The notes beneath the pieces are model-generated. The model was not told the origin of the DNA, did not search any database, and was given only the letters and a program-made list of their open reading frames with translations. Shown one piece after another: positions 1 through 9,464 of a stretch of 64,000 nt of DNA. The DNA is from Promicromonospora citrea. GTDB lineage: Bacteria; Actinomycetota; Actinomycetes; Actinomycetales; Cellulomonadaceae. The DNA lies in assembly GCF_013004695.1 (NCBI RefSeq), contig NZ_JABEMG010000007.1:1-64000 (forward strand). The letters are read 5' to 3'. Made by a program: the position numbers and the translations under genes. Numbering within the stretch: the stretch's first letter is position 1; each line of letters begins with the position of its first letter.

Positions 1-306
1 GTCGCGGAGGTCCGCGCCGGCGCCTCCGTGCCCGCCGCGCTCACCGCGCTCGCCGACCGCACCGGCCTCCCGCCGCTCACGCGGTTCGCCGAGAGCATCG
101 TGGTCGCGCTGGAGCGGGGGACGCCGCTGGCCGGCGTGCTGCGCGCCCAGGCGGGCGACGTCCGCGAGGCCGGTCGGCGCGCGCTGCTCGAGGCGGGCGG
201 TCGCAAGGAGGTCCTGATGATGGTCCCGGTGGTGTTCCTCTGTCTCCCGGTGACGGTCGTCTTCGCCGTGTTCCCCAGCCTCTCCGCCCTCCGGATCGGA
301 CTCTGA
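1..306 (+). CDS. TadC-like type II secretion F-family protein (C-terminal part, 5' cut by window edge)
   Basis: This is the C-terminal ~101 residues of a membrane protein of the TadB/TadC (GspF-like) family, which forms the inner-membrane platform of the Tad/Flp pilus machine. The reading frame is open from base 1, so the gene begins before the window; the GTG at 28 is internal. The visible part has an amphipathic helical stretch, then the characteristic end KEVLMMVPVVFLCLPVTVV followed by a short hydrophobic tail, typical of the last transmembrane helix of actinobacterial TadC. It is followed by a pilin-like peptide and two TadE-like proteins, which supports the assignment. TadB versus TadC cannot be separated from this fragment; position next to the pilin slot favours TadC. 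Confidence 0.85.
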   Translation, partial: VAEVRAGASVPAALTALADRTGLPPLTRFAESIVVALERGTPLAGVLRAQAGDVREAGRRALLEAGGRKEVLMMVPVVFLCLPVTVVFAVFPSLSALRIGL

Positions 307-339
307 CCCGGCCCGGCCGGGCCGACGAAAGGAACCACC

Positions 340-513
340 ATGCCCCACGCCACCACCGACCACCGGTCCGGCCGCGAGCGCGGCGACGTGCCCGGCTGGG
401 TGCTCGTCACCCTCATGACGGCGGGCCTGGTGGTCGCGCTCTGGGCCGTCGCGGGTCCGCTGCTCGAGGACGCCTTCCGGCAGGCGATCAGCAGCGTCAC
501 GGGCCAGGGGTGA
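340..513 (+). CDS. Small pilin-position single-TM protein (57 aa)
   Basis: A 57-codon ORF with an AAGGA ribosome binding site (about 329-333) in front of its ATG. The peptide has a charged N-terminus, a Gly-Asp step, then one hydrophobic helix (WVLVTLMTAGLVVALWAVAG) and a short amphipathic end. It sits between TadC and TadE, where Tad clusters normally encode the Flp pilin or a DUF4244-like peptide, so it may be the major pilin or a pilin-like subunit. The glutamate normally found five residues after the prepilin cleavage glycine is not evident, so processing by TadV-type peptidase is uncertain. Not recognised at family level; the function is inferred from position. Confidence 0.65.
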   Translation: MPHATTDHRSGRERGDVPGWVLVTLMTAGLVVALWAVAGPLLEDAFRQAISSVTGQG

Positions 514-520
514 GCCACGG

Positions 521-910
521 GTGAGCACCCGGCCGCCACGCGCGGACGACGGGTCCGCCGTCGTCGAGTTCGTCCTCGTGTCGGTGCTGGTCCTCGTGCT
601 GCTCCTCGGCGTCGTGCAGGTGGCTCTCGCGCTGCACGTGCGGTCGCTCGCGATCGACGCGGCGGCCGAGGGGGCCCGTGTCGCGGCCCGCGCCGACCGG
701 GGGCCCGCGGACGGCGCCGCACGGACCCGGGATCTGCTCACCGCCGCGCTGACCGGGGCGTACGCCCGCGACGTGACAGCGGGCGGCACCACGCTCGACG
801 GTGTGCCGGTCGCGGAGGTCACGGTGCGCGCGCCGCTGCCGGTCGTCGGGCTGCTCGGCCCGGGCGGGGTGCTGACGGTGCGCGGGCACGCGCTGCTGGA
901 GGAGCCGTGA
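521..910 (+). CDS. TadE-like pseudopilin
   Basis: 129 residues from a GTG start, 7 bp after the preceding stop. The N-terminus has the TadE signature: a short basic leader, Gly-Ser-Ala-Val-Val-Glu-Phe (residues 11-17), then one long transmembrane helix VLVSVLVLVLLLGVVQVALAL and an extracytoplasmic domain of about 90 residues. TadE proteins are minor pseudopilins of the Tad system; the Gly/Ser junction followed by Glu at +5 fits prepilin peptidase processing. The stop overlaps the start of the next TadE-like gene by 4 bp (GTGA), so the two are translationally coupled. Confidence 0.85.
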   Translation: MSTRPPRADDGSAVVEFVLVSVLVLVLLLGVVQVALALHVRSLAIDAAAEGARVAARADRGPADGAARTRDLLTAALTGAYARDVTAGGTTLDGVPVAEVTVRAPLPVVGLLGPGGVLTVRGHALLEEP

Positions 911-1359
911 GCCGGGGCCGGCGGAGGTCCGAGGGCGAGAACGGGTCGGCGATGGTCGAGTTCCTCGGCGTCGCGCTGATCCTGCTGGTGCCGCTGGTCT
1001 ACCTCGTGGTGACGGTCGGCCGCGTGCAGGCCGGGGCGTTCGCCGCGGAGGGCGCTGCGCGGGACGCGGTGCGCGCCGTGGTCACGGCCGACTCGTCGGC
1101 GCTCGGTGCCGCGCGAGCGGGCGCCGCCGTGGGCGTCGCCCTGGGTGACCAGGGCTTCGCGCGCGATGCCGGCGTGCTGTCCCTCGCGTGCTCGGACACG
1201 CCGTGCCTGACGCCGGGCGGGACGGTGGGGGCCGTCGTCCGCGTGGAGGTGCCGCTGCCGCTGGTGCCCGAGGCGCTGCGCGCCTGGGTGCCGCTGTCGG
1301 TGCCGGTGGAGGCGCGCCGCACGGCCGTGGTCGACGAGTACGCGCCGACGCGCCCGTGA
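907..1359 (+). CDS. Second TadE/TadF-like pseudopilin
   Basis: 150 residues from a GTG that overlaps the previous stop. The N-terminus repeats the TadE plan: basic leader, NGSAMVEFLGVAL with the Glu five residues after Gly-Ser, one transmembrane helix, and a longer extracellular domain with a pair of cysteines (CSDTPC). Likely a second minor pseudopilin (TadE or TadF class) of the same pilus. Its stop codon is the outer edge of a 20-bp terminator hairpin shared with the convergent xylanase gene, so the pilus transcript ends here even though a TadG-like gene lies further on. Confidence 0.8.
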   Translation: MSRGRRRSEGENGSAMVEFLGVALILLVPLVYLVVTVGRVQAGAFAAEGAARDAVRAVVTADSSALGAARAGAAVGVALGDQGFARDAGVLSLACSDTPCLTPGGTVGAVVRVEVPLPLVPEALRAWVPLSVPVEARRTAVVDEYAPTRP

Positions 1360-1414
1360 GCGCCGGACGCCCGCCCGTGCACGACGGGGGAGGAGGGCGG
1401 GCGTCCGGCGCTCA
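1357..1414. terminator. Bidirectional terminator between TadE-like and xylanase genes
   Basis: Perfect 20-bp inverted repeat: left arm 1357-1376 (TGAGCGCCGGACGCCCGCCC) and right arm 1395-1414, with an 18-base loop. It lies between convergent genes and includes the stop codon of the upstream one. No long T-run follows, which is common for terminators in very GC-rich genomes. Confidence 0.75.
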
Positions 1415-1428
1415 GGGGGTCGGTCGGA

Positions 1429-2864
<1,436 letters not shown>

Positions 2865-2932
2865 TCTACCGAACTTTCCACAGGGCGGCTCCTGACCGCG
2901 CGCCCCGGCCCGCGCGACGCGAGACTGGGAGC

Positions 2933-3388
2933 GTGTCCACCACCGAGCCCACCGAGGTGCCGGAGAGCGGGCGGATCCTCCTCCTGACCGCGGCGTTCGT
3001 CGCCTTCGCGCTGGCCCTCGTCGGGGTGGTCGCCTCGGCCGGCGCCGTGCACCTCGACCGCAAGGCCCTGCACGACGTCGCCGACCTCGCCGCGGCCGAC
3101 GCCGCCGACGCGATCTCGCCCGAGGCCTTCTACGCCGGTACCGGTGCGCCCGCGCAGGACGCCCCGCTGATCCTGTCGGACGCCGCGGTGCGCGCCGCCG
3201 TCGAGCACCACCTCGCCGAGCACCCGCCGGGCCTGCCCGTGGCGGTGGTCGAGGCGTCGTCGCCGGACGGCCGCTCCGCACGCGTGGTCCTGACCGGGGT
3301 CTCCCGCCCACCGCTGCTGCGCTGGTTCACGGACGCGTTCGGCGGGGGCGTGCCCCTCACGGTGGCCGCGACGGCGCGCGCGTGGTGA
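2933..3388 (+). CDS. TadG-like pilus assembly protein
   Basis: 151 residues from GTG 2933, chosen because the protein then begins with a short polar stretch followed directly by a hydrophobic helix (ILLLTAAFVAFALALVGVVASAGAV). The following LDRKALHDVADLAAADAADA matches the N-terminal region of TadG/Rv3654c-like proteins, which have pseudopilin-type N-termini and a secreted domain. The family normally closes the actinobacterial Tad cluster directly after the TadE genes; here it is separated from them by the xylanase gene on the opposite strand. It is divergent from the xylanase and shares about 166 bp of upstream DNA with it. Confidence 0.75.
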   Translation: MSTTEPTEVPESGRILLLTAAFVAFALALVGVVASAGAVHLDRKALHDVADLAAADAADAISPEAFYAGTGAPAQDAPLILSDAAVRAAVEHHLAEHPPGLPVAVVEASSPDGRSARVVLTGVSRPPLLRWFTDAFGGGVPLTVAATARAW

Positions 3389-3422
3389 GCCGGCGGATGC
3401 TCGCAGGACATAGGTTGGGACC

Positions 3423-3821
3423 ATGAGCGACAGCACCGATCAGCAGGCCTCCGGCGACCAGGACGGCGTGCGGCTCGAGCCCGGGCAGATCCTCGACCTG
3501 GCCCGGCAGGGCGCCGACGTGCTGCTGGACCTCGTCGACGCGGGGCTGCCCGTCGACACGGCCGACGACGCGGGCAACACCCTGCTCATGCTCGCCGCCT
3601 ACCACGGCCACGCGGACCTGACGGCGGGTCTCGCCGAGCGGGGGGCCGATGTCAACCGGCTCAACGCCCGCAACCAGTCCCCGCTCGCGGGGGCGGTGTT
3701 CAAGGACTCCACCGACGTGGTCCGCGCGCTCCTCGACCACGGCGCCGACCCCGACGCCGGTACGCCGAGCGCCCGCGCGACGGCCCAGATGTTCGGCCGC
3801 ACCCTCCCCGCCGAATCCTGA
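3423..3821 (+). CDS. Ankyrin-repeat protein
   Basis: 132 residues. After a short polar N-terminus there are about three ankyrin repeats: the helix-turn cores DDAGNTLLMLAAYHGHADLTAGLAERGADVN and NARNQSPLAGAVFKDSTDVVRALLDHGADPD are easily seen as ~33-residue units. No signal peptide or enzyme domain, so a small cytoplasmic protein-binding module; the partner is unknown. A TAGGTT hexamer at 3411-3416 lies six bases before the ATG, so the mRNA is probably leaderless, which fixes this start. The next gene, prfB, has its own promoter. Confidence 0.9.
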   Translation: MSDSTDQQASGDQDGVRLEPGQILDLARQGADVLLDLVDAGLPVDTADDAGNTLLMLAAYHGHADLTAGLAERGADVNRLNARNQSPLAGAVFKDSTDVVRALLDHGADPDAGTPSARATAQMFGRTLPAES

Positions 3822-3956
3822 CCCCGCGTCGACTGCAGAGCTTCGACCGGGTCGGCGGCCCCGCGCCGCGACGAACACTGCACTCGTGCCCCGGTGCGGG
3901 CCGGGGGCAGTGCCTGCGGCGCCGGGCACCGGGTCGCGCGGGTAACCTTGAACATC

Positions 3957-5066
3957 GTGGCAACCAACGACTTCCCCGCAGAGATCAAGGCGCTCCGCGC
4001 CACCCTCGAGTCCATCGAGGCCGTGAGCGACCCCACCGCGCTCGAGGCGAAGATCGCCGAGCTGTCGGAGCAGGCGTCCGCGCCTGACCTGTGGGACGAC
4101 CCCGAGCAGGGCCAGAAGGTCACGTCCGCGCTGTCCGCCGCCCAGGCCGAGCTGAGCCGCGTCGAGAAGCTCGCCGCGCGCATCGACGACGTCGAGACGC
4201 TCGTCGAGCTCGGCCACGAGATGGACGACGCCGACTCGCTCACCGAGGCCGAGGAGGAGGTCGCCAAGATCCGCAAGGACCTCGACGCCCTCGAGGTCCG
4301 CACCCTCCTCAACGGCGAGTACGACGCGCGCGAGGCCGTCGTCACGATCCGCGCGGGGGCGGGCGGCGTCGACGCCGCGGACTTCGCCGAGATGCTCATG
4401 CGCATGTACCTGCGCTGGGCCGAGCGGCACGGCTACCCGACCAAGGTCGGCGACACGTCCTACGCCGAGGAGGCCGGGCTCAAGTCCGCGACGTTCGAGG
4501 TCAACGCCCCGTACGCGTTCGGGACCCTGTCGGTCGAGGCGGGCACGCACCGCCTCGTGCGCATCTCGCCGTTCGACAACCAGGGTCGCAGGCAGACGTC
4601 GTTCGCCGCGGTCGAGGTGATCCCGCTCATCGAGCAGACGGACCACATCGACATCCCGGACTCCGAGCTGAAGATCGACGTGTACCGCTCGTCCGGCCCG
4701 GGCGGGCAGTCCGTGAACACGACCGACTCCGCGGTCCGCATGACGCACATCCCCACGGGCGTGGTCGTGTCGATGCAGAACGAGAAGTCGCAGATCCAGA
4801 ACCGCGCCGCCGCCTACCGCGTGCTCCAGTCGCGCCTGCTCCTGCTGCGTCAGGCGGAGGAGGCCGCGAAGAAGAAGGAGATGGCGGGCGACATCAAGGC
4901 GAGCTGGGGCGACCAGATGCGCTCGTACGTGCTCCAGCCGTACCAGATGGTCAAGGACCTGCGCACCGAGCACGAGTCGGGCAACCCGCAGGCCGTGTTC
5001 GACGGCGCCATCGACGACTTCATCGAGGCGGGCATCCGCTGGCGCCGGGGTGGCGGGAGCAAGTAA
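3957..5066 (+). CDS. prfB: Peptide chain release factor 2
   Basis: 369 residues. It recognises UGA/UAA stop codons and triggers peptide release. The anticodon-like SPF motif (residues 204-206) that defines RF2 is present, and GGQ is at 249-251 within [10 protein letters not shown]. Start GTG 3957 follows a TAACCT hexamer (3943-3948) by eight bases, consistent with a leaderless transcript; an in-frame GTG further upstream at 3894 is less likely. There is no in-frame UGA near codon 25, so the programmed +1 frameshift known from E. coli RF2 is absent, as is usual in actinobacteria. The ftsE-ftsX genes follow after a 130-bp gap. Confidence 0.97.
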   Translation: MATNDFPAEIKALRATLESIEAVSDPTALEAKIAELSEQASAPDLWDDPEQGQKVTSALSAAQAELSRVEKLAARIDDVETLVELGHEMDDADSLTEAEEEVAKIRKDLDALEVRTLLNGEYDAREAVVTIRAGAGGVDAADFAEMLMRMYLRWAERHGYPTKVGDTSYAEEAGLKSATFEVNAPYAFGTLSVEAGTHRLVRISPFDNQGRRQTSFAAVEVIPLIEQTDHIDIPDSELKIDVYRSSGPGGQSVNTTDSAVRMTHIPTGVVVSMQNEKSQIQNRAAAYRVLQSRLLLLRQAEEAAKKKEMAGDIKASWGDQMRSYVLQPYQMVKDLRTEHESGNPQAVFDGAIDDFIEAGIRWRRGGGSK

Positions 5067-5196
5067 GCCGGAGGTCGGTTTGACCCGATTGGCGCAGAAA
5101 TCGGCGGATCTCCGGGCCGGCATGCTGCGCACCGGGTGATGTTCCTCGGCGTGTCTGCCCGACACGCCACCCGATCTCGCCCCTAGTGTCGGCCAC

Positions 5197-5976
5197 GTGA
5201 TCAGGTTCGAGAACGTGTCGAAGGTCTACGCGCGCGGCGCACGGCCCGCCCTCGACCAGGTCTCCGTGGACGTCGAGCGTGGCGAGTTCGTGTTCCTCGT
5301 GGGGGCCTCGGGCTCGGGGAAGTCGACCTTCCTCTCGCTGGTGCTGCGCGAGCAGCGCCCCACACGCGGCCGCGTGTACGTGGCGGGCAGGGACGTCGCG
5401 AACCTCTCGGGGTGGCGCGTGCCCACGCTGCGCCGCCAGCTCGGCGTCGTGTTCCAGGACTTCCGCCTGCTGCAGAACAAGACCGTCCACGAGAACGTCG
5501 CGTTCGCCCTCCAGGTGATCGGCAAGCCGCGCCACGTCATCCGGGACACCGTGCCCGAGGTGCTCGACATGGTCGGCCTCGCGGGCAAGGAGAAGCGCAT
5601 GCCCACGGAGCTGTCGGGCGGCGAGCAGCAGCGGGCCGCCATCGCGCGCGCCATCGTGAACCGCCCGCAGATCCTGCTCGCCGACGAGCCCACCGGCAAC
5701 CTCGACCCGACCACCTCGCTCGGCATCATGCGCCTGCTCGACCGCATCAACCGGACCGGCACCACGGTCGTCATGGCGACGCACGACGACGAGATCGTCA
5801 ACGAGATGCGCCGCCGTGTCGTCGAGCTGTCGGACGGCGTCGTCGTGCGCGACGAGGCGAGCGGCGGCTACGGGGAGCGCGAGGCGATCCTGCCGGACGT
5901 CGGGTCGTCACCCGTGCTCGACGCGCCCGGCACGGGCACACGCCTGCCCGCCGCCCCGACGGTGCGGGGGTCCTGA
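5197..5976 (+). CDS. ftsE: Cell-division ABC ATPase FtsE
   Basis: 259 residues. Walker A is GASGSGKST, the signature is LSGGEQQR, Walker B is [12 protein letters not shown], and the H-loop is in ATHDDEIV, all in order. With FtsX it forms a membrane complex that activates peptidoglycan hydrolases at the septum. The C-terminus extends about 30 residues beyond the usual ~229 with a Gly/Pro/Ala-rich tail. A TAGTGT hexamer (5184-5189) lies seven bases before the GTG start, so the operon is probably read from a leaderless promoter. ftsX begins 1 bp after its stop. Confidence 0.97.
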   Translation: MIRFENVSKVYARGARPALDQVSVDVERGEFVFLVGASGSGKSTFLSLVLREQRPTRGRVYVAGRDVANLSGWRVPTLRRQLGVVFQDFRLLQNKTVHENVAFALQVIGKPRHVIRDTVPEVLDMVGLAGKEKRMPTELSGGEQQRAAIARAIVNRPQILLADEPTGNLDPTTSLGIMRLLDRINRTGTTVVMATHDDEIVNEMRRRVVELSDGVVVRDEASGGYGEREAILPDVGSSPVLDAPGTGTRLPAAPTVRGS

Positions 5977-5977
5977 C

Positions 5978-6892
5978 GTGCGCTTCCAGTTCGTCCTCGG
6001 CGAGGTCTTCTCCGGGCTGCGCCGCAACACCACGATGGTCGTCGCCGTCGTCCTGGTGACGTTCGTGTCGCTGACGTTCGTCGGCGCGGGAGCGCTGCTC
6101 CAGGCCCAGATCGGCAAGCTCAAGGACGACTGGTACGACAAGGTCGAGGTGTCGGTCTTCCTGTGCCCGCAGGGCAAGTCGGCCGCGCCGTCCTGCGCGG
6201 GCGGCGAGGCCACCGACCAGCAGGTGGAGGCCCTGCGCGAGGTGATCCGCACGGAGCTGTCCGGCGAGGTCAGCACGGTGTGGTTCGAGTCGAAGGCGCA
6301 GGCGTTCGAGGCGTTCGAGGAGCGCTACCCGGACGGCTACCAGGGCACGCAGCTCACCGAGGCGGACATGCAGGCCTCGCTCCGGCTCAAGCTGACCGAC
6401 GCCGAGCAGGTGGCGGTCGTGAGCGACGTGCTGTCGGGGCGCGACGGCGTCGAGATCGTCGAGGACCAGCGGGCCGTCTTCGAGCCGCTGTTCCGCACGC
6501 TGAACGTGGCGACGCTGCTCGCGGCGGGCCTGGCGGGCGTCATGCTCCTCGCGGCCGTCCTGCTCATCACGACGACGATCCGGCTCAGCGCGGTCTCGCG
6601 CCGCAAGGAGACCGAGATCATGCGACTGGTCGGCGCCTCGAACCTGTTCATCCAGCTCCCGTTCCTGCTCGAGGGCGCCCTGGCCGCCGTGCTCGGCTCC
6701 CTGCTGGCCGGCGGCGGGCTGTGGCTCGCCGTGCGGTTCATGGTCACGGACTGGCTCGAACGGTCCGTCGACTGGGTCGCGTACGTGTCCGAGGTCGATG
6801 TGCTGCGCATCGCCCCCCTGCTCGTGGTCGTCGCCGTCGCGCTGGCCGCGCTGTCGTCCTTCTTCACCCTCAACCGCTACACGAGGATCTGA
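5978..6892 (+). CDS. ftsX: Cell-division membrane protein FtsX
   Basis: 304 residues from GTG 5978. Plan typical of FtsX: N-terminal cytoplasmic segment MRFQFVLGEVFSGLRRN, TM1 (about residues 22-42), a large extracytoplasmic loop that includes a cysteine pair (CPQGKSAAPSC), then three C-terminal transmembrane helices with the RRKETEIMRLVGAS cytoplasmic loop that contacts FtsE. It transmits FtsE ATPase activity to a periplasmic/cell-wall hydrolase through the large loop. The next gene encodes just such a hydrolase, and its ATG shares one base with the ftsX stop. Confidence 0.96.
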   Translation: MRFQFVLGEVFSGLRRNTTMVVAVVLVTFVSLTFVGAGALLQAQIGKLKDDWYDKVEVSVFLCPQGKSAAPSCAGGEATDQQVEALREVIRTELSGEVSTVWFESKAQAFEAFEERYPDGYQGTQLTEADMQASLRLKLTDAEQVAVVSDVLSGRDGVEIVEDQRAVFEPLFRTLNVATLLAAGLAGVMLLAAVLLITTTIRLSAVSRRKETEIMRLVGASNLFIQLPFLLEGALAAVLGSLLAGGGLWLAVRFMVTDWLERSVDWVAYVSEVDVLRIAPLLVVVAVALAALSSFFTLNRYTRI

Positions 6893-8277
6893 TGACTGCC
6901 GAGCGAACCACTGCCGCGCGCAGCGCCCTGTCCTGGACGCGCGGGCCCCTGGCCGCCGCCCTCGCCGTCGTGCTCCTCGTGAGCGGCTCGGCCGCCGTGC
7001 ACGCGGACGACCTCGACGACAAGCGCGCCGCCGCCGAGCGCGCCCAGGCCGCCAAGGAGCGTGAGCGCGAGAACCTCGAGGCCGAGCTCGAGCACACGGA
7101 CGCGCAGCTCGCAGACGCCGTCCTCGAGCTCGACCGGGTCGAGGGCAGGCTGCCGGTCGCGGAGGCGGAGCTCGCCGTCGCCGAGGCCGACCTGGAGCGG
7201 GCCGAGCGCGAGGCGGCGATCCTCGCCCAGCGGCTCGCGGACGCTCAGGTCGAGGAGGCGACGGTCAGCCGGCAGCTCGCCGACGGCGCGGGCAAGGTCG
7301 ACGGCGCGCGCGAGGACATCGCGCAGATGGCGCGTGAGGAGCTGCGCGGCGCGGGCACCGGCTCGACGATCGGCCTGGTCACGGGCGCCGAGAGCACCGA
7401 GGAGTTCATCGACGGGTACTCCGTCTCGTCGTCGGCCGCCCGGATCCGGGCGCGCACGCTCGCCGAGCTGCAGGACGCCGAGGCCACGGCACGCAACCTC
7501 GAGGCGCGGCTCACGGCGATCCGCGAGGCCGTCGCCGAGCTCAAGCGGCTCGCCGACGAGAACGTGCGCTCCAAGGAGCAGGCCAAGCAGGCCGCCGTCG
7601 AGCGCAAGGCGGAGATCGAGCGCCTCATCGAGGAGCAGGAGCGGCTCACCCGGCGCATCGAGCGGCGCAAGGACGTGGCGCTGGAAGGCATCCGCGACAC
7701 CGAGCAGGAGCTGAGCTCGATCGAGTCCGACCTCAAGAGCATCATCCGCGAGCAGAAGGAGCGCGACGAGCGTCTGGCCCGCGAGCAGGCGGAGCGCGAG
7801 GCGGCGTCGGGCGGCGGCTCCTCCGGCGGGTCGGGCGGCTCCGGCGGCTCGTCGGGCGGCTCGTCCGGCGGCACGCTCTCGTTCCTCAGCTACCCGACGG
7901 CGAACCCGTACGTCACCTCGTCGTACGGCATGCGGTTCCACCCGGTGCTCAACTACTCGCGTCTGCACGCGGGGACGGACTTCCGGGCCTACTGCGGCAC
8001 GCCGATCCTCGCGGCGGCCGACGGCACGGTGCTGTACGCGCGCACGCTCGCCGGGCTGGGCAACCAGGTGCTCATCGACCACGGGTACACGGCACGCGGC
8101 ACGAGCGTGATGACCAGCGCGAACCACCTCACGTCGTTCGCGGTGTCGTCCGGGCAGCGGGTCTCCCGCGGCCAGGTGATCGGCTACTCGGGCACCACGG
8201 GCACGTCCACGGCCTGCCACCTGCACTTCGAGGTGTACGTCAACGGGTCGACGGTCGACCCGATGACCTGGCTCTGA
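6892..8277 (+). CDS. Secreted coiled-coil M23 (LytM) peptidoglycan endopeptidase
   Basis: 461 residues. A signal/transmembrane segment (about 18-38) is followed by a coiled coil rich in Ala, Glu and Arg (about 40-300), a Gly/Ser linker (306-328), and a C-terminal M23 domain. Zinc ligands of the LytM type are visible: H359 and D363 in HAGTD, and H443-L-H445 in CHLHFE. The coiled coil plus M23 plan matches EnvC/RipC-like partners that FtsEX activates for daughter-cell separation, and the one-base overlap with ftsX supports co-expression. Because the catalytic ligands are present, this is likely an active enzyme rather than an EnvC-type activator. Confidence 0.93.
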   Translation: MTAERTTAARSALSWTRGPLAAALAVVLLVSGSAAVHADDLDDKRAAAERAQAAKERERENLEAELEHTDAQLADAVLELDRVEGRLPVAEAELAVAEADLERAEREAAILAQRLADAQVEEATVSRQLADGAGKVDGAREDIAQMAREELRGAGTGSTIGLVTGAESTEEFIDGYSVSSSAARIRARTLAELQDAEATARNLEARLTAIREAVAELKRLADENVRSKEQAKQAAVERKAEIERLIEEQERLTRRIERRKDVALEGIRDTEQELSSIESDLKSIIREQKERDERLAREQAEREAASGGGSSGGSGGSGGSSGGSSGGTLSFLSYPTANPYVTSSYGMRFHPVLNYSRLHAGTDFRAYCGTPILAAADGTVLYARTLAGLGNQVLIDHGYTARGTSVMTSANHLTSFAVSSGQRVSRGQVIGYSGTTGTSTACHLHFEVYVNGSTVDPMTWL

Positions 8278-8400
8278 CCCGGGCCGCGTACACCGGCCTT
8301 CGCCCGCCGCATAAAGCCTGGTCCGCGCGTGCGTGACGCGTAAGATGGAAGGTCGCGCCCCGGACCGGGCGGACGAGCGAACGAGCCTGGGAGGGAGACC

Positions 8401-8883
8401 ATGGCCAAGAAGAAGGTGGACGATCCGCGCCAGGTCGTGGCGAACAACAAGAAGGCCCGCCACGACTACGTGATCGAGGACGTCTTCGAGGCCGGGATCG
8501 TGCTCACGGGCACGGAGGTCAAGGCCCTGCGCATGGGCCGCGCGTCGCTCACGGACGGGTACGCGGCCATCGACCGCGGCGAGGCGTGGCTCGAGAACGT
8601 GCACATCCCCGCCTACTTCCAGGGCACGTGGAACAACCACGCGCCCCGCCGCAAGCGCAAGCTGTTGCTGCACCGCCACGAGATCGAGCGGCTGGAGTCG
8701 AAGGCGCGCGAGAAGGGGCACACGCTCGTGCCGCTGCGGCTGTACTTCCTCGACGGTCGCGCCAAGGTCGAGATCGCGCTCGCGCGAGGCAAGAAGGAGT
8801 ACGACAAGCGGCAGTCGCTGCGCGAGAAGCAGGACATCCGCGAGGCGCAGCGCGCGATGCGGCACAAGGAGATGCTGAGCTGA
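8401..8883 (+). CDS. smpB: tmRNA-binding protein SmpB
   Basis: 160 residues. It binds the tRNA-like domain of tmRNA and mimics the missing codon-anticodon pairing during rescue of stalled ribosomes. Family motifs are present: [30 protein letters not shown] near the N-terminus, then ENVHIPAY, and a basic tail ([16 protein letters not shown]). The ATG is preceded by a good GGGAGGGAGA ribosome binding site, and TAAGAT (8341-8346) is the probable -10. The tmRNA gene follows 107 bp downstream, the usual pairing. Confidence 0.97.
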   Translation: MAKKKVDDPRQVVANNKKARHDYVIEDVFEAGIVLTGTEVKALRMGRASLTDGYAAIDRGEAWLENVHIPAYFQGTWNNHAPRRKRKLLLHRHEIERLESKAREKGHTLVPLRLYFLDGRAKVEIALARGKKEYDKRQSLREKQDIREAQRAMRHKEMLS

Positions 8884-8990
8884 GGGCCCGTATCGCGGAA
8901 ATAACGTGCGGGGCCTGGGCGTTGATCCCCTAGACTGGAGATGTTCGCCCGGGCCGACGGCCCGGACGGGCGCTGATTGACAACACCATA

Positions 8991-9358
8991 GGGGCTGATC
9001 GGTTTCGACGGTGGTCGTGCTTCGAGGTGAAGCGGGCCGAGGATGCAGGCTTATCTCGTTAACGATGCCTGTCAACCAATAGTTGCCGATAACTCGCGCA
9101 ACGACTTCGCCCTCGCCGCCTGAGCGAGCCCGAAGTCCGTGGGCCCGGAGTCTGCTTCCGCTCCGGTCACCCGCGTCATCTAGGAAGCCACTGCTCGTAG
9201 CCCTCGTCATCGGGGCTGCGGGGACTCTCAGGTGACTGGGCCTGTCCGCGAACGTGTCTGCGCGAGCGCGGGGGCCGAGAAAATCCATAGCAGACTGCGC
9301 CCGGAGAAGCCCTCGAAAACCGACACCGGACCCGGGTTCGATTCCCGGCAGCTCCACC
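8991..9358 (+). ncRNA. ssrA: Transfer-messenger RNA (tmRNA)
   Basis: One-piece tmRNA. The 5' GGGGCTG (8991-8997) pairs with CAGCTCC near 9349-9355, followed by ACC, so the final A of CCA must be added. The T-arm GGGTTCGATTCCC is seen just before the 3' acceptor strand. The tag reading frame starts at GCC 9085 after the AGTT segment and ends at TGA 9121-9123, giving the degradation tag ADNSRNDFALAA, whose ALAA end is the ClpXP-recognised type. A TAGACT hexamer at 8931-8936 is the likely -10, implying a ~45-nt 5' leader that contains a GC hairpin and must be processed off. Confidence 0.96.
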
Positions 9359-9362
9359 CTCC

Positions 9363-9400
9363 ACGATGCGCCGTGGCCCCTCGGGGTCACGGCGCATCGT
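9363..9400 (+). terminator. ssrA terminator
   Basis: Perfect 13-bp arms ACGATGCGCCGTG (9363-9375) and CACGGCGCATCGT (9388-9400), extended inward by CCCC/GGGG, starting 5 bp after the tmRNA 3' end. The hairpin is followed by GTTCC rather than a long T-run. Confidence 0.8.
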
Positions 9401-9464
9401 CGTTCCCGCACCCCTCCACGGCCCGCCGCACACCGGCGACCGACGCCACGCTAGTGTGGCAGCC

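Noticed and set aside
3957-4060. Programmed +1 frameshift in prfB
   Set aside because: The frame is open through the region where an in-frame UGA would be, so RF2 is made without frameshifting.
6877-9411. Minus-strand 844-codon frame across the M23 peptidase, smpB and ssrA
   Set aside because: It would be antisense to three well-supported genes including a structural RNA and has no start context or motif.
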